From contig NZ_JAEPRJ010000001.1 in assembly GCF_016651435.1 (NCBI RefSeq), forward strand, positions 682,001-746,000: DNA of 64,000 bases, written 5' to 3'. Below, piece by piece: positions 8,098 to 16,675 of this stretch. Position numbers and translations under genes: made by a program. A model generated the notes under the pieces. It searched no databases. It worked only from the letters and a program-made list of their open reading frames with translations, and was not told where the DNA came from. The first letter of the stretch is position 1; the number at the start of each line of letters is the position of its first letter. Source of the DNA: Catonella massiliensis (GTDB lineage: Bacteria; Bacillota; Clostridia; Lachnospirales; Lachnospiraceae).

Positions 8098-11000
8098 ATG
8101 TGGAAAAAATATAGAGGTAGTTTTTTAAGCTTCATACTTATAATCGGATTAGTTTTATCAGGACTTAGCGTGCCTTCATATGTAAGTGCGGCTCCTCCTG
8201 CAACGGATAATGTAACCAATACTCCGGCCGTTCTATCCCACAGCATGGTATTTTTCCAAAATGGACAGGAAATCACGCAGACTGGTAATAATAAAGTAGA
8301 TTTGACCACTGATATAACGGCTACAATCAAGGACAAGTTCAAATTTGATAAAAATGCTACACATCATATAACCGATAATTCGTATGTAGAATATGAACTT
8401 GGTGCACCGTTTATACTGCCTAATGGAGTTCTTAGTAAAGAAGAGTACACTAAGCCCGACATTGTTCTAAGTCCCGTTGAAATTAGAGGTAAGAATATAT
8501 GTAAGACTTCTTTTGTGACAGACGCACAAGGTAAGGTTAAGGTTAGATTTGATTTCTCAGAAGCTGATCCTGTTATGTTTGACCAGGATGAGATTGAGAT
8601 AAAAGCAGTAGTTAAGCTAAGAGTAGATGTCAACAAACTAGAGGCTCCTGCAGGTAATAGTAAGGTAAAGATCTCAGACTACGAAGTTGACGTAGATGAT
8701 ACCAAGGAAGACCTAAGGACTGAGAAAAAAGCTGAACTAAACATTCCTAACGGAACTGTGGACTGGACAGTAACCGTCGATAAAAAAATACTTGGCTCAG
8801 TTAATTATCAGCTAAGCCTTAAGGACTATGTATTTAGTGACGACCTTTCAAAGGTTGGTGAGTATAAGAGTGGCTCCCTGACTATCAATGGACAGACAGT
8901 AACTCCGGATAGCTATACAGACAAGGTGCTTAAATACACAATAAAGACATCTGATGTACAAGCTCCTAACATAGGAAGGGCAGTAATTAAATTCAGTACC
9001 AATATATCAAATGATGAATACAAGTATGGCAAGGTTTATAAAAATAGCGCAGAGCTATACAAGGATGGAAAATTAGAAAGTAAGACTAATGAAGCAGGGG
9101 TAAAGCTCATTCCTTTTGGAAAGAAGGAAGGTCTTACATCAGCAGATAACAAAAGCATTACCTGGAGCATTGTGTTCAATGAGCCTGATGCAAACCTTGG
9201 GACGGTAACTGTTAAAGACAAGCTTGCTAATTCAACTATCGGAAACATTGCTCAGACAAGAAAAGAGAGCTACTATCAGGTATGGGATGAAACTAAAGGA
9301 GATTGGTCAGAAACTAAACATAACGTTAATCCTGTCGGTACTGATAATGATGAGTATACCATCCCAAGCGTGACTAAAAAGACAAGACTTACCATAGTTA
9401 CTAATGAATTAACCCTTCAGGACAACTATTATGAATTTAAGAACGATGCCATCATAGGCTGGGGCGGAGTGAATGAAAGAGTCAAGCTCCCTGCAGTTGC
9501 CAAAATCGGTAAGAAAAAGTTAGAAAAGATAGCCAAAATATACGAGCTTGAACCTGGAGAGACTGAAAATGAAGCTGATAGAAGACTTGAGGAGAATTCA
9601 GGTGTCAAGATAAGAAGGGCTGCATTTGAAACCGAGTGGAGTGCAAACTTTGTAAGAGAAAATGCAGATACTAATACTTACTACATTTACGATACCTTTA
9701 TCTTTGACAATGATGTAAAAGCAAATAGAAAGGGTCTGGAGACAGGCTACAAGATAACAGGCTTAAATGACACAACCATAAAAACACTTAAAACAAATCT
9801 TACCTTTGATAAGGTAGTAAGTGCGGATGCACAGAATCATCAAAGGCTGGTAAATCCTTCTTCACCGCTTTTCGAAAATAACTCAGGAATTGAGTACGAA
9901 GTGTACGCTATAAGAGATAATGCAGATAAGCTGGTAGGACACTTGCTTGAATTAAAGATGGATCCTCTAAAAGGTGAGGCGCTTCCGGATAATAGGACAA
10001 AGACAGTAGTTAAGTTTAAGTCAAAGCTTGTGGAGCCAAAGCAGGTTATGGATACGAGAGATACAGCGGCATATAACTTTATGAATCTCTTTAAGCCTGA
10101 TGGAACTCTTATAGAAGAAGCAGCGAATGCAACCAAGTATAACACCAAGATGCTTAACAAGCAGGCACTTTCAAAGGATGCAGCAAAGAGATTTGTAAAC
10201 AATCTAGCTGTATCCGCTGGCAACAATATAATAAATGATGATGTCTTTGACTATGCTGCAAAAACAGCCAAAGACAATAATGCAGTGGCTTATAACAGGG
10301 AAGATAAGTCTATCATCTACAGAATAAGTGTAAATGCAGCAGGAGTAAACGATGTAGACGGAGACCTAGGTGCAGTTACCCTTACCGACATCATCCCTGA
10401 GGACTTTGAACTTGCTAAGATAAACGGGAGCAACGATTACCTCATATATGGCGGTAAAGCTGCAACAAGCCCTGCAAAGGCTGATGCAACTGTACTTGCA
10501 GAGGGTTCACCACTTTCCCTTAGCACTGACAAGCTTACATTTACAAATGATGCTTCTCATAATAAGCTGATATTTAAGTTTACAAAGCTTGATGGGACCT
10601 ATGTAATCCTTTTTAAGCTGCGTATAAAGCCTAGTAAGGTAGATTTTTACCTAAACAAAAGGGAAAACATAGTAAACAAGGCTGAAATCACCGCTGAAAA
10701 AAAATGGATAGATACCAATGACGGTGACAGCAAGAAAGAAGTAAAGATAACTGACAATCAGGGAGTGGACGTAAACGAAGAATTCATCTGGAAAACCTAT
10801 GATGAAAATGTCTCAAAGTATGCTGAAAAAGGCTTTATAAAGTGGAGTATAGTATACAGACCATATAAGACCTATAGTACAGGTGAAAAGGTGCATTTTG
10901 AGGATGGCCTTAGTAACAATATCATGGTAAGGAAGAAAAAGAACAGCTCTGAGCTCGTATTCCAGGGAGATAACTTTAGGATATTTGAGGGAACCGTAGA

Positions 11001-12171
11001 TGACAATGGTAAGTTTATACCACAGCGTGAAATAAAAGATAATCTTTCTGAGATATTTAAGTATGAAGATACAGGCAGAAAGTTTATTATCAACCTGCCA
11101 AACAGTAATGCAAACTACAAGATTACTTACATAACAGATTTCAGTGCTCCGATTAATTCGGGTGAAGAGGTAAGAAATACTGTATCTCTTTTTGAAGACT
11201 CTACTGAAAAGGCGATCAAGAAGCCTGATGTGGGCTATGCTGTAAATGTATCCTCAACAGGAAGGGTATGGGGCTTTGATAAGCTTACCATATTTAAGAC
11301 CAATCAGGCTAAGGATAAGTTACTCTCTGGGGCAAAATTTGAGCTAACAAAGGATGGAGTACAGGTGTACGGCTCACCTAAGACGACTGATGCAGGAGGA
11401 AGGATTGAATTTGACAGAATAAGTTCAGGTGACTATGTGCTTAAGGAAGTTAAAGCTCCTGAAGGATATAGGCTAAATCCTACAGAATACAGGATAAGAG
11501 TTACTGAGCTTCAGGTAGGCAGGATGATAGAGTTACTTGGCTATTATGGTAATGTCACTCAGGATGGCAATGAACTGACTATAACCAACTTGTCAACATC
11601 AGAATCAGGAGGCGGTGGAATTGCACCTCCTTCTGGAGGTGAAACAGACCCTAATGGCCCTAAAGCTCCTTCAAATCCTCCTAGTGAAGATAAACCAAAT
11701 GCTCCAAAGAAACCGGTTAAGCCAAGCGTACCTAATACGCCTGTAAAACCTACACATCCTAATCAGCCGTCAGACCCGTCAGATCCTGAAAGCCCAAGTG
11801 AACCGGGTACTTCGGAGAAGCCTGGAGAGCCACATCCTACACCTGGCAATAATACAAATCCCAACATACCTACCTACAATCTTGACAATGTTCCTGATCC
11901 AAATGATCCGGACAGCAGTTATGAGATTATTGTCATAGATGATGACGGCTATCCTCTTGGACATTTTGTAAAGAAGACAAAGCCTGACAAGCTGAAAGAG
12001 TACGTGCTTAAAGATGATGGTACCCCTCTGTCTCATTTTATACAAAATAGAGCTAAGAAAAGACTCCCAAGAACAGGTGGAGCAGGAACTCTTTTGTATT
12101 ATGAGCTTGGAGCAGGACTACTCTTAATGGCTGTGTTTACAGGAAGAAAGCGTAAAGAGGAAAGAGAATAA
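8098..12171 (+). CDS. Large LPxTG-type wall-anchored adhesin with SpaA/Cna-type domains
   Basis: 1357 residues. An N-terminal signal peptide (basic MWKKYRG, hydrophobic core, cleavage around VSAAP) is followed by several repeated beta-sandwich units marked by 'W-x-I/V-x-x' strands (VDWTVTVDK, ITWSIVFNE, IIYRISVNA, IKWSIVYRP), as in collagen-binding-type adhesin domains. A SpaA/Cna_B domain occupies about 1065-1140 (LSGAKFELTKDGV, DYVLKEVKAPEGYRLNP). Then comes a Pro/Ser/Asn-rich wall-spanning stretch (about 1170-1265), two 'DDG-PL--HF' motifs, and the sortase signal LPRTG with a hydrophobic helix and a basic tail RKRKEERE. AGAGGAGA precedes the ATG. It should be displayed on the cell wall and bind host or partner-cell proteins; the ligand is unknown. 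No sortase gene is in the window. Confidence 0.92.
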   Translation: MWKKYRGSFLSFILIIGLVLSGLSVPSYVSAAPPATDNVTNTPAVLSHSMVFFQNGQEITQTGNNKVDLTTDITATIKDKFKFDKNATHHITDNSYVEYELGAPFILPNGVLSKEEYTKPDIVLSPVEIRGKNICKTSFVTDAQGKVKVRFDFSEADPVMFDQDEIEIKAVVKLRVDVNKLEAPAGNSKVKISDYEVDVDDTKEDLRTEKKAELNIPNGTVDWTVTVDKKILGSVNYQLSLKDYVFSDDLSKVGEYKSGSLTINGQTVTPDSYTDKVLKYTIKTSDVQAPNIGRAVIKFSTNISNDEYKYGKVYKNSAELYKDGKLESKTNEAGVKLIPFGKKEGLTSADNKSITWSIVFNEPDANLGTVTVKDKLANSTIGNIAQTRKESYYQVWDETKGDWSETKHNVNPVGTDNDEYTIPSVTKKTRLTIVTNELTLQDNYYEFKNDAIIGWGGVNERVKLPAVAKIGKKKLEKIAKIYELEPGETENEADRRLEENSGVKIRRAAFETEWSANFVRENADTNTYYIYDTFIFDNDVKANRKGLETGYKITGLNDTTIKTLKTNLTFDKVVSADAQNHQRLVNPSSPLFENNSGIEYEVYAIRDNADKLVGHLLELKMDPLKGEALPDNRTKTVVKFKSKLVEPKQVMDTRDTAAYNFMNLFKPDGTLIEEAANATKYNTKMLNKQALSKDAAKRFVNNLAVSAGNNIINDDVFDYAAKTAKDNNAVAYNREDKSIIYRISVNAAGVNDVDGDLGAVTLTDIIPEDFELAKINGSNDYLIYGGKAATSPAKADATVLAEGSPLSLSTDKLTFTNDASHNKLIFKFTKLDGTYVILFKLRIKPSKVDFYLNKRENIVNKAEITAEKKWIDTNDGDSKKEVKITDNQGVDVNEEFIWKTYDENVSKYAEKGFIKWSIVYRPYKTYSTGEKVHFEDGLSNNIMVRKKKNSSELVFQGDNFRIFEGTVDDNGKFIPQREIKDNLSEIFKYEDTGRKFIINLPNSNANYKITYITDFSAPINSGEEVRNTVSLFEDSTEKAIKKPDVGYAVNVSSTGRVWGFDKLTIFKTNQAKDKLLSGAKFELTKDGVQVYGSPKTTDAGGRIEFDRISSGDYVLKEVKAPEGYRLNPTEYRIRVTELQVGRMIELLGYYGNVTQDGNELTITNLSTSESGGGGIAPPSGGETDPNGPKAPSNPPSEDKPNAPKKPVKPSVPNTPVKPTHPNQPSDPSDPESPSEPGTSEKPGEPHPTPGNNTNPNIPTYNLDNVPDPNDPDSSYEIIVIDDDGYPLGHFVKKTKPDKLKEYVLKDDGTPLSHFIQNRAKKRLPRTGGAGTLLYYELGAGLLLMAVFTGRKRKEERE

Positions 12172-12354
12172 TAAGCAGTTTAACTCCCTCTGTACAGAAA
12201 TAATAGACCTAAAGTGTTAACTTTTTAACTTATTAGCCGATATAAGTAAGTGTGAGGAGTTATAAAAACATCACAAATACTGTACTTTTATTGCTGCATA
12301 TAAGCTTTTATGAATTGTGGTAATAAAAGAAAAAATAAGTTGAAGGAGGACTTT

Positions 12355-12720
12355 ATGTGTCGAAATTATAAATGCAGTGTTGTACGATTTATACTCATTT
12401 CAGTGATTATTTTGGCAGGATTTACAAGTCCTGTGTATGCGAAAATCAAGTCTTCTGCGGCTTATGATGAAACAAATACCGGAAAGGTAACGCAGTACAG
12501 TACTACCGCATCAGGAAGTGCTGTAAGAGAGATAAAGTCAAATGGAGACAATGAATATGAGGTTACTGAGGATGGTACTCCTTTAGCCGGATTTGATGCA
12601 AATAAGGCTAATACATCACCATCAGGCTCGATAATACCTGATGGCTGGTACTACTCAGTAGGAGCAATCCTGATTCTTGTTGCAACCTTTGCAAAAAGAA
12701 AGATGGAAGTTGAACATTAG
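12355..12720 (+). CDS. Small exported membrane-anchored protein sharing the adhesin's DGTPL motif
   Basis: 121 residues from the ATG at 12355, chosen because GAAGGAGGA stands 5 bp upstream; an earlier in-frame ATG at 12310 lacks a site. It has a signal peptide (VVRFILISVIILAGF to about VYAK), a short Ser/Thr-rich region, the motif EYEVTEDGTPLAGF, and a C-terminal hydrophobic helix with basic end (WYYSVGAILILVATFAKRK). The motif repeats EYVLKDDGTPLSHF near the C terminus of the adhesin, but the LPxTG itself is missing. It could be a small companion surface protein or a trimmed descendant of the adhesin's C-terminal region. No function is known to me. Confidence 0.75.
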   Translation: MCRNYKCSVVRFILISVIILAGFTSPVYAKIKSSAAYDETNTGKVTQYSTTASGSAVREIKSNGDNEYEVTEDGTPLAGFDANKANTSPSGSIIPDGWYYSVGAILILVATFAKRKMEVEH

Positions 12721-12724
12721 TATT

Positions 12725-12758
12725 CAAAAGCCCTGCACTTATATGTGCGGGGCTTTTG
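12725..12758 (+). terminator. Terminator after the adhesin and small-protein genes
   Basis: A 14-bp stem with one G-T wobble, CAAAAGCCCTGCAC with GTGCGGGGCTTTTG, and a 6-nt loop. The A-run and T-run make it usable in both directions. Confidence 0.85.
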
Positions 12759-12784
12759 AGTGGTGGCATATTTTCGTGTATAAT
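12756..12784 (+). promoter_or_regulatory. Promoter of the double-HTH regulator gene
   Basis: TTGAGT (12756-12761) and TATAAT (12779-12784) with a 17-bp spacer. The -35 box overlaps the tail of the preceding terminator. It gives a leader of about 78 nt before the ATG at 12869. Confidence 0.75.
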
Positions 12785-12868
12785 GGTAAGTAATGATTAA
12801 GAAGATGAAACTATAGCTCTTAAGAGGTAGAGTTATATTAGTGAAGTTAATCAGAGTATGAGGGATTT

Positions 12869-14689
12869 ATGAATATAGTAAAAATAGGGGCACTTATTAA
12901 ATATGAGCGTGTTAAGCAAAATATTAGTATAGAAAAACTAGCGAAAGGAATCTGCTCAGAGTCTGTTATAAGAAGGACTGAAGCGGGGGAAAGAGGGGCT
13001 GACTTTTTTGTGCTTGATATGATTGTAAGCAGGTTAGGCAGGTCTGATAATAAGGTTGAGCTTATGCAGGATGAAAAGGACTATGAATTGTATGAACTGA
13101 GAGAAAAACTCACTGGAGCAATTGAAAATAAAAGCTATGATAAAGCAGCTAAATTACTTGCGGACTATGAAACGTTAGCAGACATAGAAAGCCCTTTACA
13201 CTTGCAGTTTATTAAAATGATAAAAGGATTTATCTCTGAAGAAAAATACCTTGATTTCGTAGAGGCTGACAGAAGTTACTATCAAGCATTAACACTAACA
13301 TTGCCTGAGTTTTCTTTAGAGAAACTGGAGAACTATCTATTAGGAGAAAATGAGCTAAAACTGCTTACTTTATATCTTAATAATAAAGAAAAACTGGGTG
13401 AGAATCTGCTTAAAACATATGGTATTACAATACTTGACTATATTGAGAGACATTTTTACGATGAGGAGATAAAGTGCAATTTGTATGGCAGGGTTTCATT
13501 GATTGTAGGAAACAGCTATATCAAAAATAATAGACCTGATGAGGCTTTGCAGGTTATCTTAAAGGCAGAGCAAATGCTTACAGGTAACGGACTTTTGCTA
13601 AATATATCAAAGCTTTTGGAGAATATCATTTTCATATCTAAAAACATAAATACAACATTGTACCAAGATTACAAGAAGATGCGGGATGCTTTGAAAGATT
13701 TATATGAAGAACATGGATTTGAATGGAATACTAAGGATATTAATTTGCTTACCGGATACAAGCAGAGAAATGTGAATATTATTTCAGAGATAGTTAAGCA
13801 GGAAAGGGTGATAAGAGGCATATCTCAGCAAAAGCTTGCAGATGATTTGGATATAGATGTTAAGACGATTTCAAGGATAGAATGTGGTAAGGCTAAGCCT
13901 AAGCGGGGAACAATACAAAAAATACTGGATTATTTTAATATAGAGGCAGAGACTGTAGAAAGTAGGATTATAACTGATGATTTCCGCTTGCTTGATATGG
14001 AAAGGGAGATAGCAAAACTAACTACCTTTCAGAAGTATGGGGAAGCAGAGCACCTGTTTAACGAATTAAAGCAGAGGATACCCTTAGATAATAAGAAGAA
14101 CAGGCAATATGTAGAGTATATGTCTGCACTATTTGATCTAAGAATCAGGCAATGTGATGTTAATGAAGTAGCAGACAGATTAATAAAAGCCTTTAGTATA
14201 ATAAGAGGAGAAATGGGACTTGATAATGTCGGTAGATTTGTGCCCAGTAGAGCAGAAGCTATTATAATCAATGGTATAGCAGTCTGCTATGAAGCCATTG
14301 GTGAGACTGATAAAAGTATAGAATTGCTTGAAAAAACTGTCATGGCTTACGAAAGAAGTAAAGTTAATATGAAATATCGTTATATACCTCTGGCGTTGCT
14401 TTATGTTACCTTATGCTCGGCTTATGAAGAAACAAATCGTTTTGAAAAGGCGGTACAGTATGCGGATAAGACAATCAACTATTCTATTAGCTCGCTGAGG
14501 GGAGATTTTTTAGGATTTTTGCTTGAAGAAAAAACTTATACCTTAGATAGAATGACAGGGGATAACACGAAGAGTAAGTCAAAGTACATTCAGAGCTATA
14601 GAATTAGATGTTTGATGAAGGCCAGCGAAAGACAAAAAGCCCCTTTAAGGAGGGCTTTTCAAAAGTGGTATGGGGAGGAGCTAAAATAA
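12869..14689 (+). CDS. XRE-family regulator with two HTH domains and TPR-like repeats
   Basis: 606 residues. HTH-1 covers about residues 5-58 (IGALIKYERVKQNISIEKLA, RRTEAGE); HTH-2 covers about 306-362 (IVKQERVIRGISQQKLADDL, ISRIECGKAKPKRGTIQKIL). Each is followed by about 240 helical residues rich in paired helices typical of TPR folds. Each half is the length of a whole Rgg/PlcR-type (RRNPP) regulator, so the chain looks like two such regulators fused. RRNPP proteins bind short imported peptides and control adjacent genes. HTH-2 is the closer match to the canonical XRE motif; HTH-1 is more divergent. The 3' 330 bp are repeated, truncated, at 20350-20683. A 55-residue peptide gene faces it and a RiPP operon lies beyond, the arrangement expected for peptide-controlled expression. 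The ligand is inferred, not shown. Confidence 0.8.
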   Translation: MNIVKIGALIKYERVKQNISIEKLAKGICSESVIRRTEAGERGADFFVLDMIVSRLGRSDNKVELMQDEKDYELYELREKLTGAIENKSYDKAAKLLADYETLADIESPLHLQFIKMIKGFISEEKYLDFVEADRSYYQALTLTLPEFSLEKLENYLLGENELKLLTLYLNNKEKLGENLLKTYGITILDYIERHFYDEEIKCNLYGRVSLIVGNSYIKNNRPDEALQVILKAEQMLTGNGLLLNISKLLENIIFISKNINTTLYQDYKKMRDALKDLYEEHGFEWNTKDINLLTGYKQRNVNIISEIVKQERVIRGISQQKLADDLDIDVKTISRIECGKAKPKRGTIQKILDYFNIEAETVESRIITDDFRLLDMEREIAKLTTFQKYGEAEHLFNELKQRIPLDNKKNRQYVEYMSALFDLRIRQCDVNEVADRLIKAFSIIRGEMGLDNVGRFVPSRAEAIIINGIAVCYEAIGETDKSIELLEKTVMAYERSKVNMKYRYIPLALLYVTLCSAYEETNRFEKAVQYADKTINYSISSLRGDFLGFLLEEKTYTLDRMTGDNTKSKSKYIQSYRIRCLMKASERQKAPLRRAFQKWYGEELK

Positions 14690-14693
14690 GTAA

Positions 14694-14861
14694 TTACAAT
14701 TTACGCGAATAAATACAGATAGGTTTATCGGTATTTTCGATGGTACAGACATTAGTTTCGACTTTTTTTGAAGTTATCACCATTAAGTGTGACGAAAATA
14801 ATGTAACTAGTGTAATCAACATAGTAGATACTAAAACAGAGTAAATAATTTTTTTGTTCAT
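14694..14861 (-). CDS. 55-residue exported peptide, candidate signalling peptide
   Basis: The ATG at 14861 is preceded by AGGAGG 8 bp upstream on the minus strand, so it is a real small gene; longer upstream in-frame starts lack such a site. The product has a basic start MNKKIIY, a hydrophobic segment of about 20 residues (to about residue 30) and a polar tail containing CTIENTDKPICIYSRKL. It converges on the regulator, with only 4 bp between their stops. Its size, exportability and position fit a pro-pheromone for an RRNPP regulator, but no receptor match can be shown. A second copy with a matching CTIENTD tail lies next to the truncated regulator copy (20675-20854), supporting coinheritance. 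It could instead be an immunity-like membrane peptide. Confidence 0.65.
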   Translation of the reverse strand: MNKKIIYSVLVSTMLITLVTLFSSHLMVITSKKVETNVCTIENTDKPICIYSRKL

Positions 14862-14914
14862 AAATAAGTGCCTCCTAATTTGATTTTTATAAAAAATAAC
14901 ATGTTTAGTTATTA

Positions 14915-14966
14915 AAAACCATACCAAAAGTGGACAGAAAAAAACTTCCACTTTTGGTATGGTTTT
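14915..14966. repeat. Hairpin repeat, copy 1 (20-bp perfect arms)
   Basis: AAAACCATACCAAAAGTGGA (14915-14934) and its exact reverse complement (14947-14966) enclose a 12-nt loop. It sits in the divergent intergenic region between the 55-residue peptide gene and the RiPP precursor. Copy 3 (20905-20956) is identical in both arms; copies 2 and 4 are variants at the far ends of the cargo genes. It could act as a bidirectional terminator, an operator, or a recombination site. Confidence 0.85.
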
Positions 14967-15058
14967 ATTCCTAAACACAGCATATACTTATAAGTAATAA
15001 GGTGACAAATATTTAAGCGCTTATAGTAATGTGTTACCTGGAAAGGAGGTAGGTTAAG

Positions 15059-15139
15059 ATGAAATTTAAAAAGGTGTATAAAAAACCAGAAATAGTTAAT
15101 CTTAAGGCATGGGGCAAGCATAGCATAGTTGTAACTTAG
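15059..15139 (+). CDS. 26-residue RiPP precursor peptide with Trp-Gly-Lys motif
   Basis: A short gene with a strong ribosome binding site (GGAAAGGAGG, ATG 10 bp on). The leader part is basic, MKFKKVYKKPEIVN, with Tyr7-x-x-Pro10, the motif by which PqqD-like domains bind leaders in lasso and other RiPP systems. The C-terminal part is AWGKHSIVVT, with Trp18-Gly19-Lys20. A radical SAM/SPASM enzyme, a PqqD-like protein and a MATE exporter follow. In the streptococcal WGK class of radical SAM RiPPs (known from the literature on quorum-sensing-linked clusters), the enzyme joins Trp and Lys of such a motif into a fused ring. I infer the same kind of crosslink here. No annotated ORF of this length would normally be called, so it is easily missed. 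Confidence 0.82.
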   Translation: MKFKKVYKKPEIVNLKAWGKHSIVVT

Positions 15140-15181
15140 AATAATTAGATTGTGTATTTAGTAATTGCTTTATTTATGCCA

Positions 15182-15221
15182 AAAGCTAACTATTATATTG
15201 ATATCTATGATAGTTAGCTTT
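15182..15221 (+). promoter_or_regulatory. Hairpin between precursor and radical SAM genes
   Basis: AAAGCTAACTAT (15182-15193) pairs perfectly with ATAGTTAGCTTT (15210-15221), a 12-bp stem with a 16-nt loop. Only a short T-run follows. In RiPP operons such elements partly end transcription or protect the upstream mRNA so that precursor exceeds enzyme; that role is inferred. Confidence 0.65.
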
Positions 15222-15245
15222 CATTATGAATTGGGAGATGAGTTA

Positions 15246-16358
15246 ATGAATGAAATAAGGGATCCATATTATGTAGATTTTTCAGTTACGCCTTACTGTA
15301 ATTTAAAGTGTAGTTTTTGTTCAGCAAGTGCCTGTGGTAAGTATTCAAAAACTTACGAAATATCCTTTGATGAAGTTAAAGATATATTTAATCAATTTGA
15401 TGAAAATAATATTATGAGAGTTAGCATCGAAGGTGGAGAGCCTTTTTTGAGGTCTGACATATTAGATATATTGGAACTTGTTAATAACCACATGTTTTCT
15501 TGTTATATTAATACTAATGGTACACTTATTACCGAAGAAATAGCAAAAAGGATTTCGACTTCAGGAGTTGAAAAAATATGTATTAGTATTGACGGACCAG
15601 AAGAAGTTCATGATAGATCTAGGGGTATTAAAGGAACTTTTAAAAAAGTAAAAGAAGCGGTTGGATATCTACAGAAGTATGATGTTCCGATAGATGCTAT
15701 TATCACTTTGACAAAAATAAATGCTAAATATATGATTGAAACTTTTGATGTTATTAAAAATATGGGAATTAATAATGTAGCAATCATGTTATTAGCAACT
15801 GTAGGAGAAGCATCGAAGAATCATGTTTCAATAGATTATAGTGAGTGGAAAGAAGTACTTATAAATTTAACTGATTTAAAAAAAGAAAATAAACTCCCTG
15901 TGAATTTACAAATAGTGCATACGGGAGAGTCTCAACTGCCATGGGAACTATATCTACCTTTGATGGAGGCTGGTAGAGAGGAAGATTTATCAATGTGGAT
16001 TCCACCCAATATCACGTCGTCTTTAGAAGAGAGTGATTTTGGATGTACTGCGGGTAGAGATAATCTTGCAATTGATGGCTTTGGAAATGTTTTTGGTTGC
16101 AGTTTAATGATATCTAGTATGGAGCTTAGTGCAGGGAATGTATTAAAAGACAAATTATCTAATATATGGAGAAATTCTGAGATTTTTCAAATGATGAGAA
16201 GTAGTAAACTAGACAATATTGAAGGAAAGTGCAAAGATTGTAAATTATTATACAAATGTAAAGGTGGATGCAGGGCATGTGCCTATGCAAAGTCATTAAA
16301 CTATAAATTTTCAGATGAAAGGTGCCCAGTATGTAGAGGTGAACGAATATGGAGCTAA
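15246..16358 (+). CDS. Radical SAM/SPASM peptide-modifying enzyme
   Basis: 370 residues from the ATG at 15246 (GGGAGATGAG upstream), so the protein begins MNEIRDPYYV. Cys18, Cys22 and Cys25 in CNLKCSFC bind the radical SAM [4Fe-4S] cluster; GGEPFLR is the SAM-contacting motif and ISIDGPEEVHDRSRG the downstream strand. The C-terminal SPASM domain has cysteines in FGCTAGRD, GCSLM, CKDC, YKCKGGCRACAY and CPVC (about residues 266-363), placing two auxiliary clusters. Such enzymes form C-C or thioether links in ribosomal peptides. Its substrate should be the 26-residue peptide just upstream. A separate PqqD-like protein overlaps its 3' end, which explains the absence of an N-terminal leader-binding domain. 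It acts in the cytoplasm. Confidence 0.93.
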   Translation: MNEIRDPYYVDFSVTPYCNLKCSFCSASACGKYSKTYEISFDEVKDIFNQFDENNIMRVSIEGGEPFLRSDILDILELVNNHMFSCYINTNGTLITEEIAKRISTSGVEKICISIDGPEEVHDRSRGIKGTFKKVKEAVGYLQKYDVPIDAIITLTKINAKYMIETFDVIKNMGINNVAIMLLATVGEASKNHVSIDYSEWKEVLINLTDLKKENKLPVNLQIVHTGESQLPWELYLPLMEAGREEDLSMWIPPNITSSLEESDFGCTAGRDNLAIDGFGNVFGCSLMISSMELSAGNVLKDKLSNIWRNSEIFQMMRSSKLDNIEGKCKDCKLLYKCKGGCRACAYAKSLNYKFSDERCPVCRGERIWS

Positions 16359-16675
16359 TAAAGTTAGAAAGAGATAATAAAAACAAAATAATTTTACGAG
16401 AAGAGAAAGATGGCTCAGGAAAAATTTGCATTTTAGGAGGAATTTATATAGTTAATGAGATATCCATAAGCATTATAAAATCGCTAAACAATAACAACAG
16501 TATTATTGTTACTATGGAACAAATAATGGAACAGTACGATATATCGTATGGAGATTTAGCACAAGATACAAAAGAATTTTTAAGGCAGTTACTTAAAATA
16601 AGGGTAATATCTGAAAAATTATATAAAACCTACATTGAGGAGATAGATAATAATGCCGGACAAAGAAATAATTAA
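16349..16675 (+). CDS. PqqD-like RiPP leader-recognition protein
   Basis: 108 residues. The region about 28-90 fits the PqqD/RRE fold: GGIYIVNEISISIIKSLNN, then a helix IMEQYDI and LAQDTKEFLRQLLKIRVIS, as in 'iYllNe...iw.lldg...Dv..fl..L...g.i'. These winged-helix proteins bind precursor leaders through a YxxP-type motif and deliver them to the modifying enzyme, which matches the leader of the peptide at 15059. The gene overlaps the radical SAM stop by 10 bp and the MATE start by 23 bp, so the three are translated together. Identification is from fold pattern, as sequence identity in this family is low. Confidence 0.78.
   Translation: MELIKLERDNKNKIILREEKDGSGKICILGGIYIVNEISISIIKSLNNNNSIIVTMEQIMEQYDISYGDLAQDTKEFLRQLLKIRVISEKLYKTYIEEIDNNAGQRNN

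Noticed and set aside
14978..15121. Minus-strand ORFs across the hairpin and RiPP precursor
   Set aside because: They lack ribosome binding sites and merely read through the inverted repeat and the reverse of the precursor gene.
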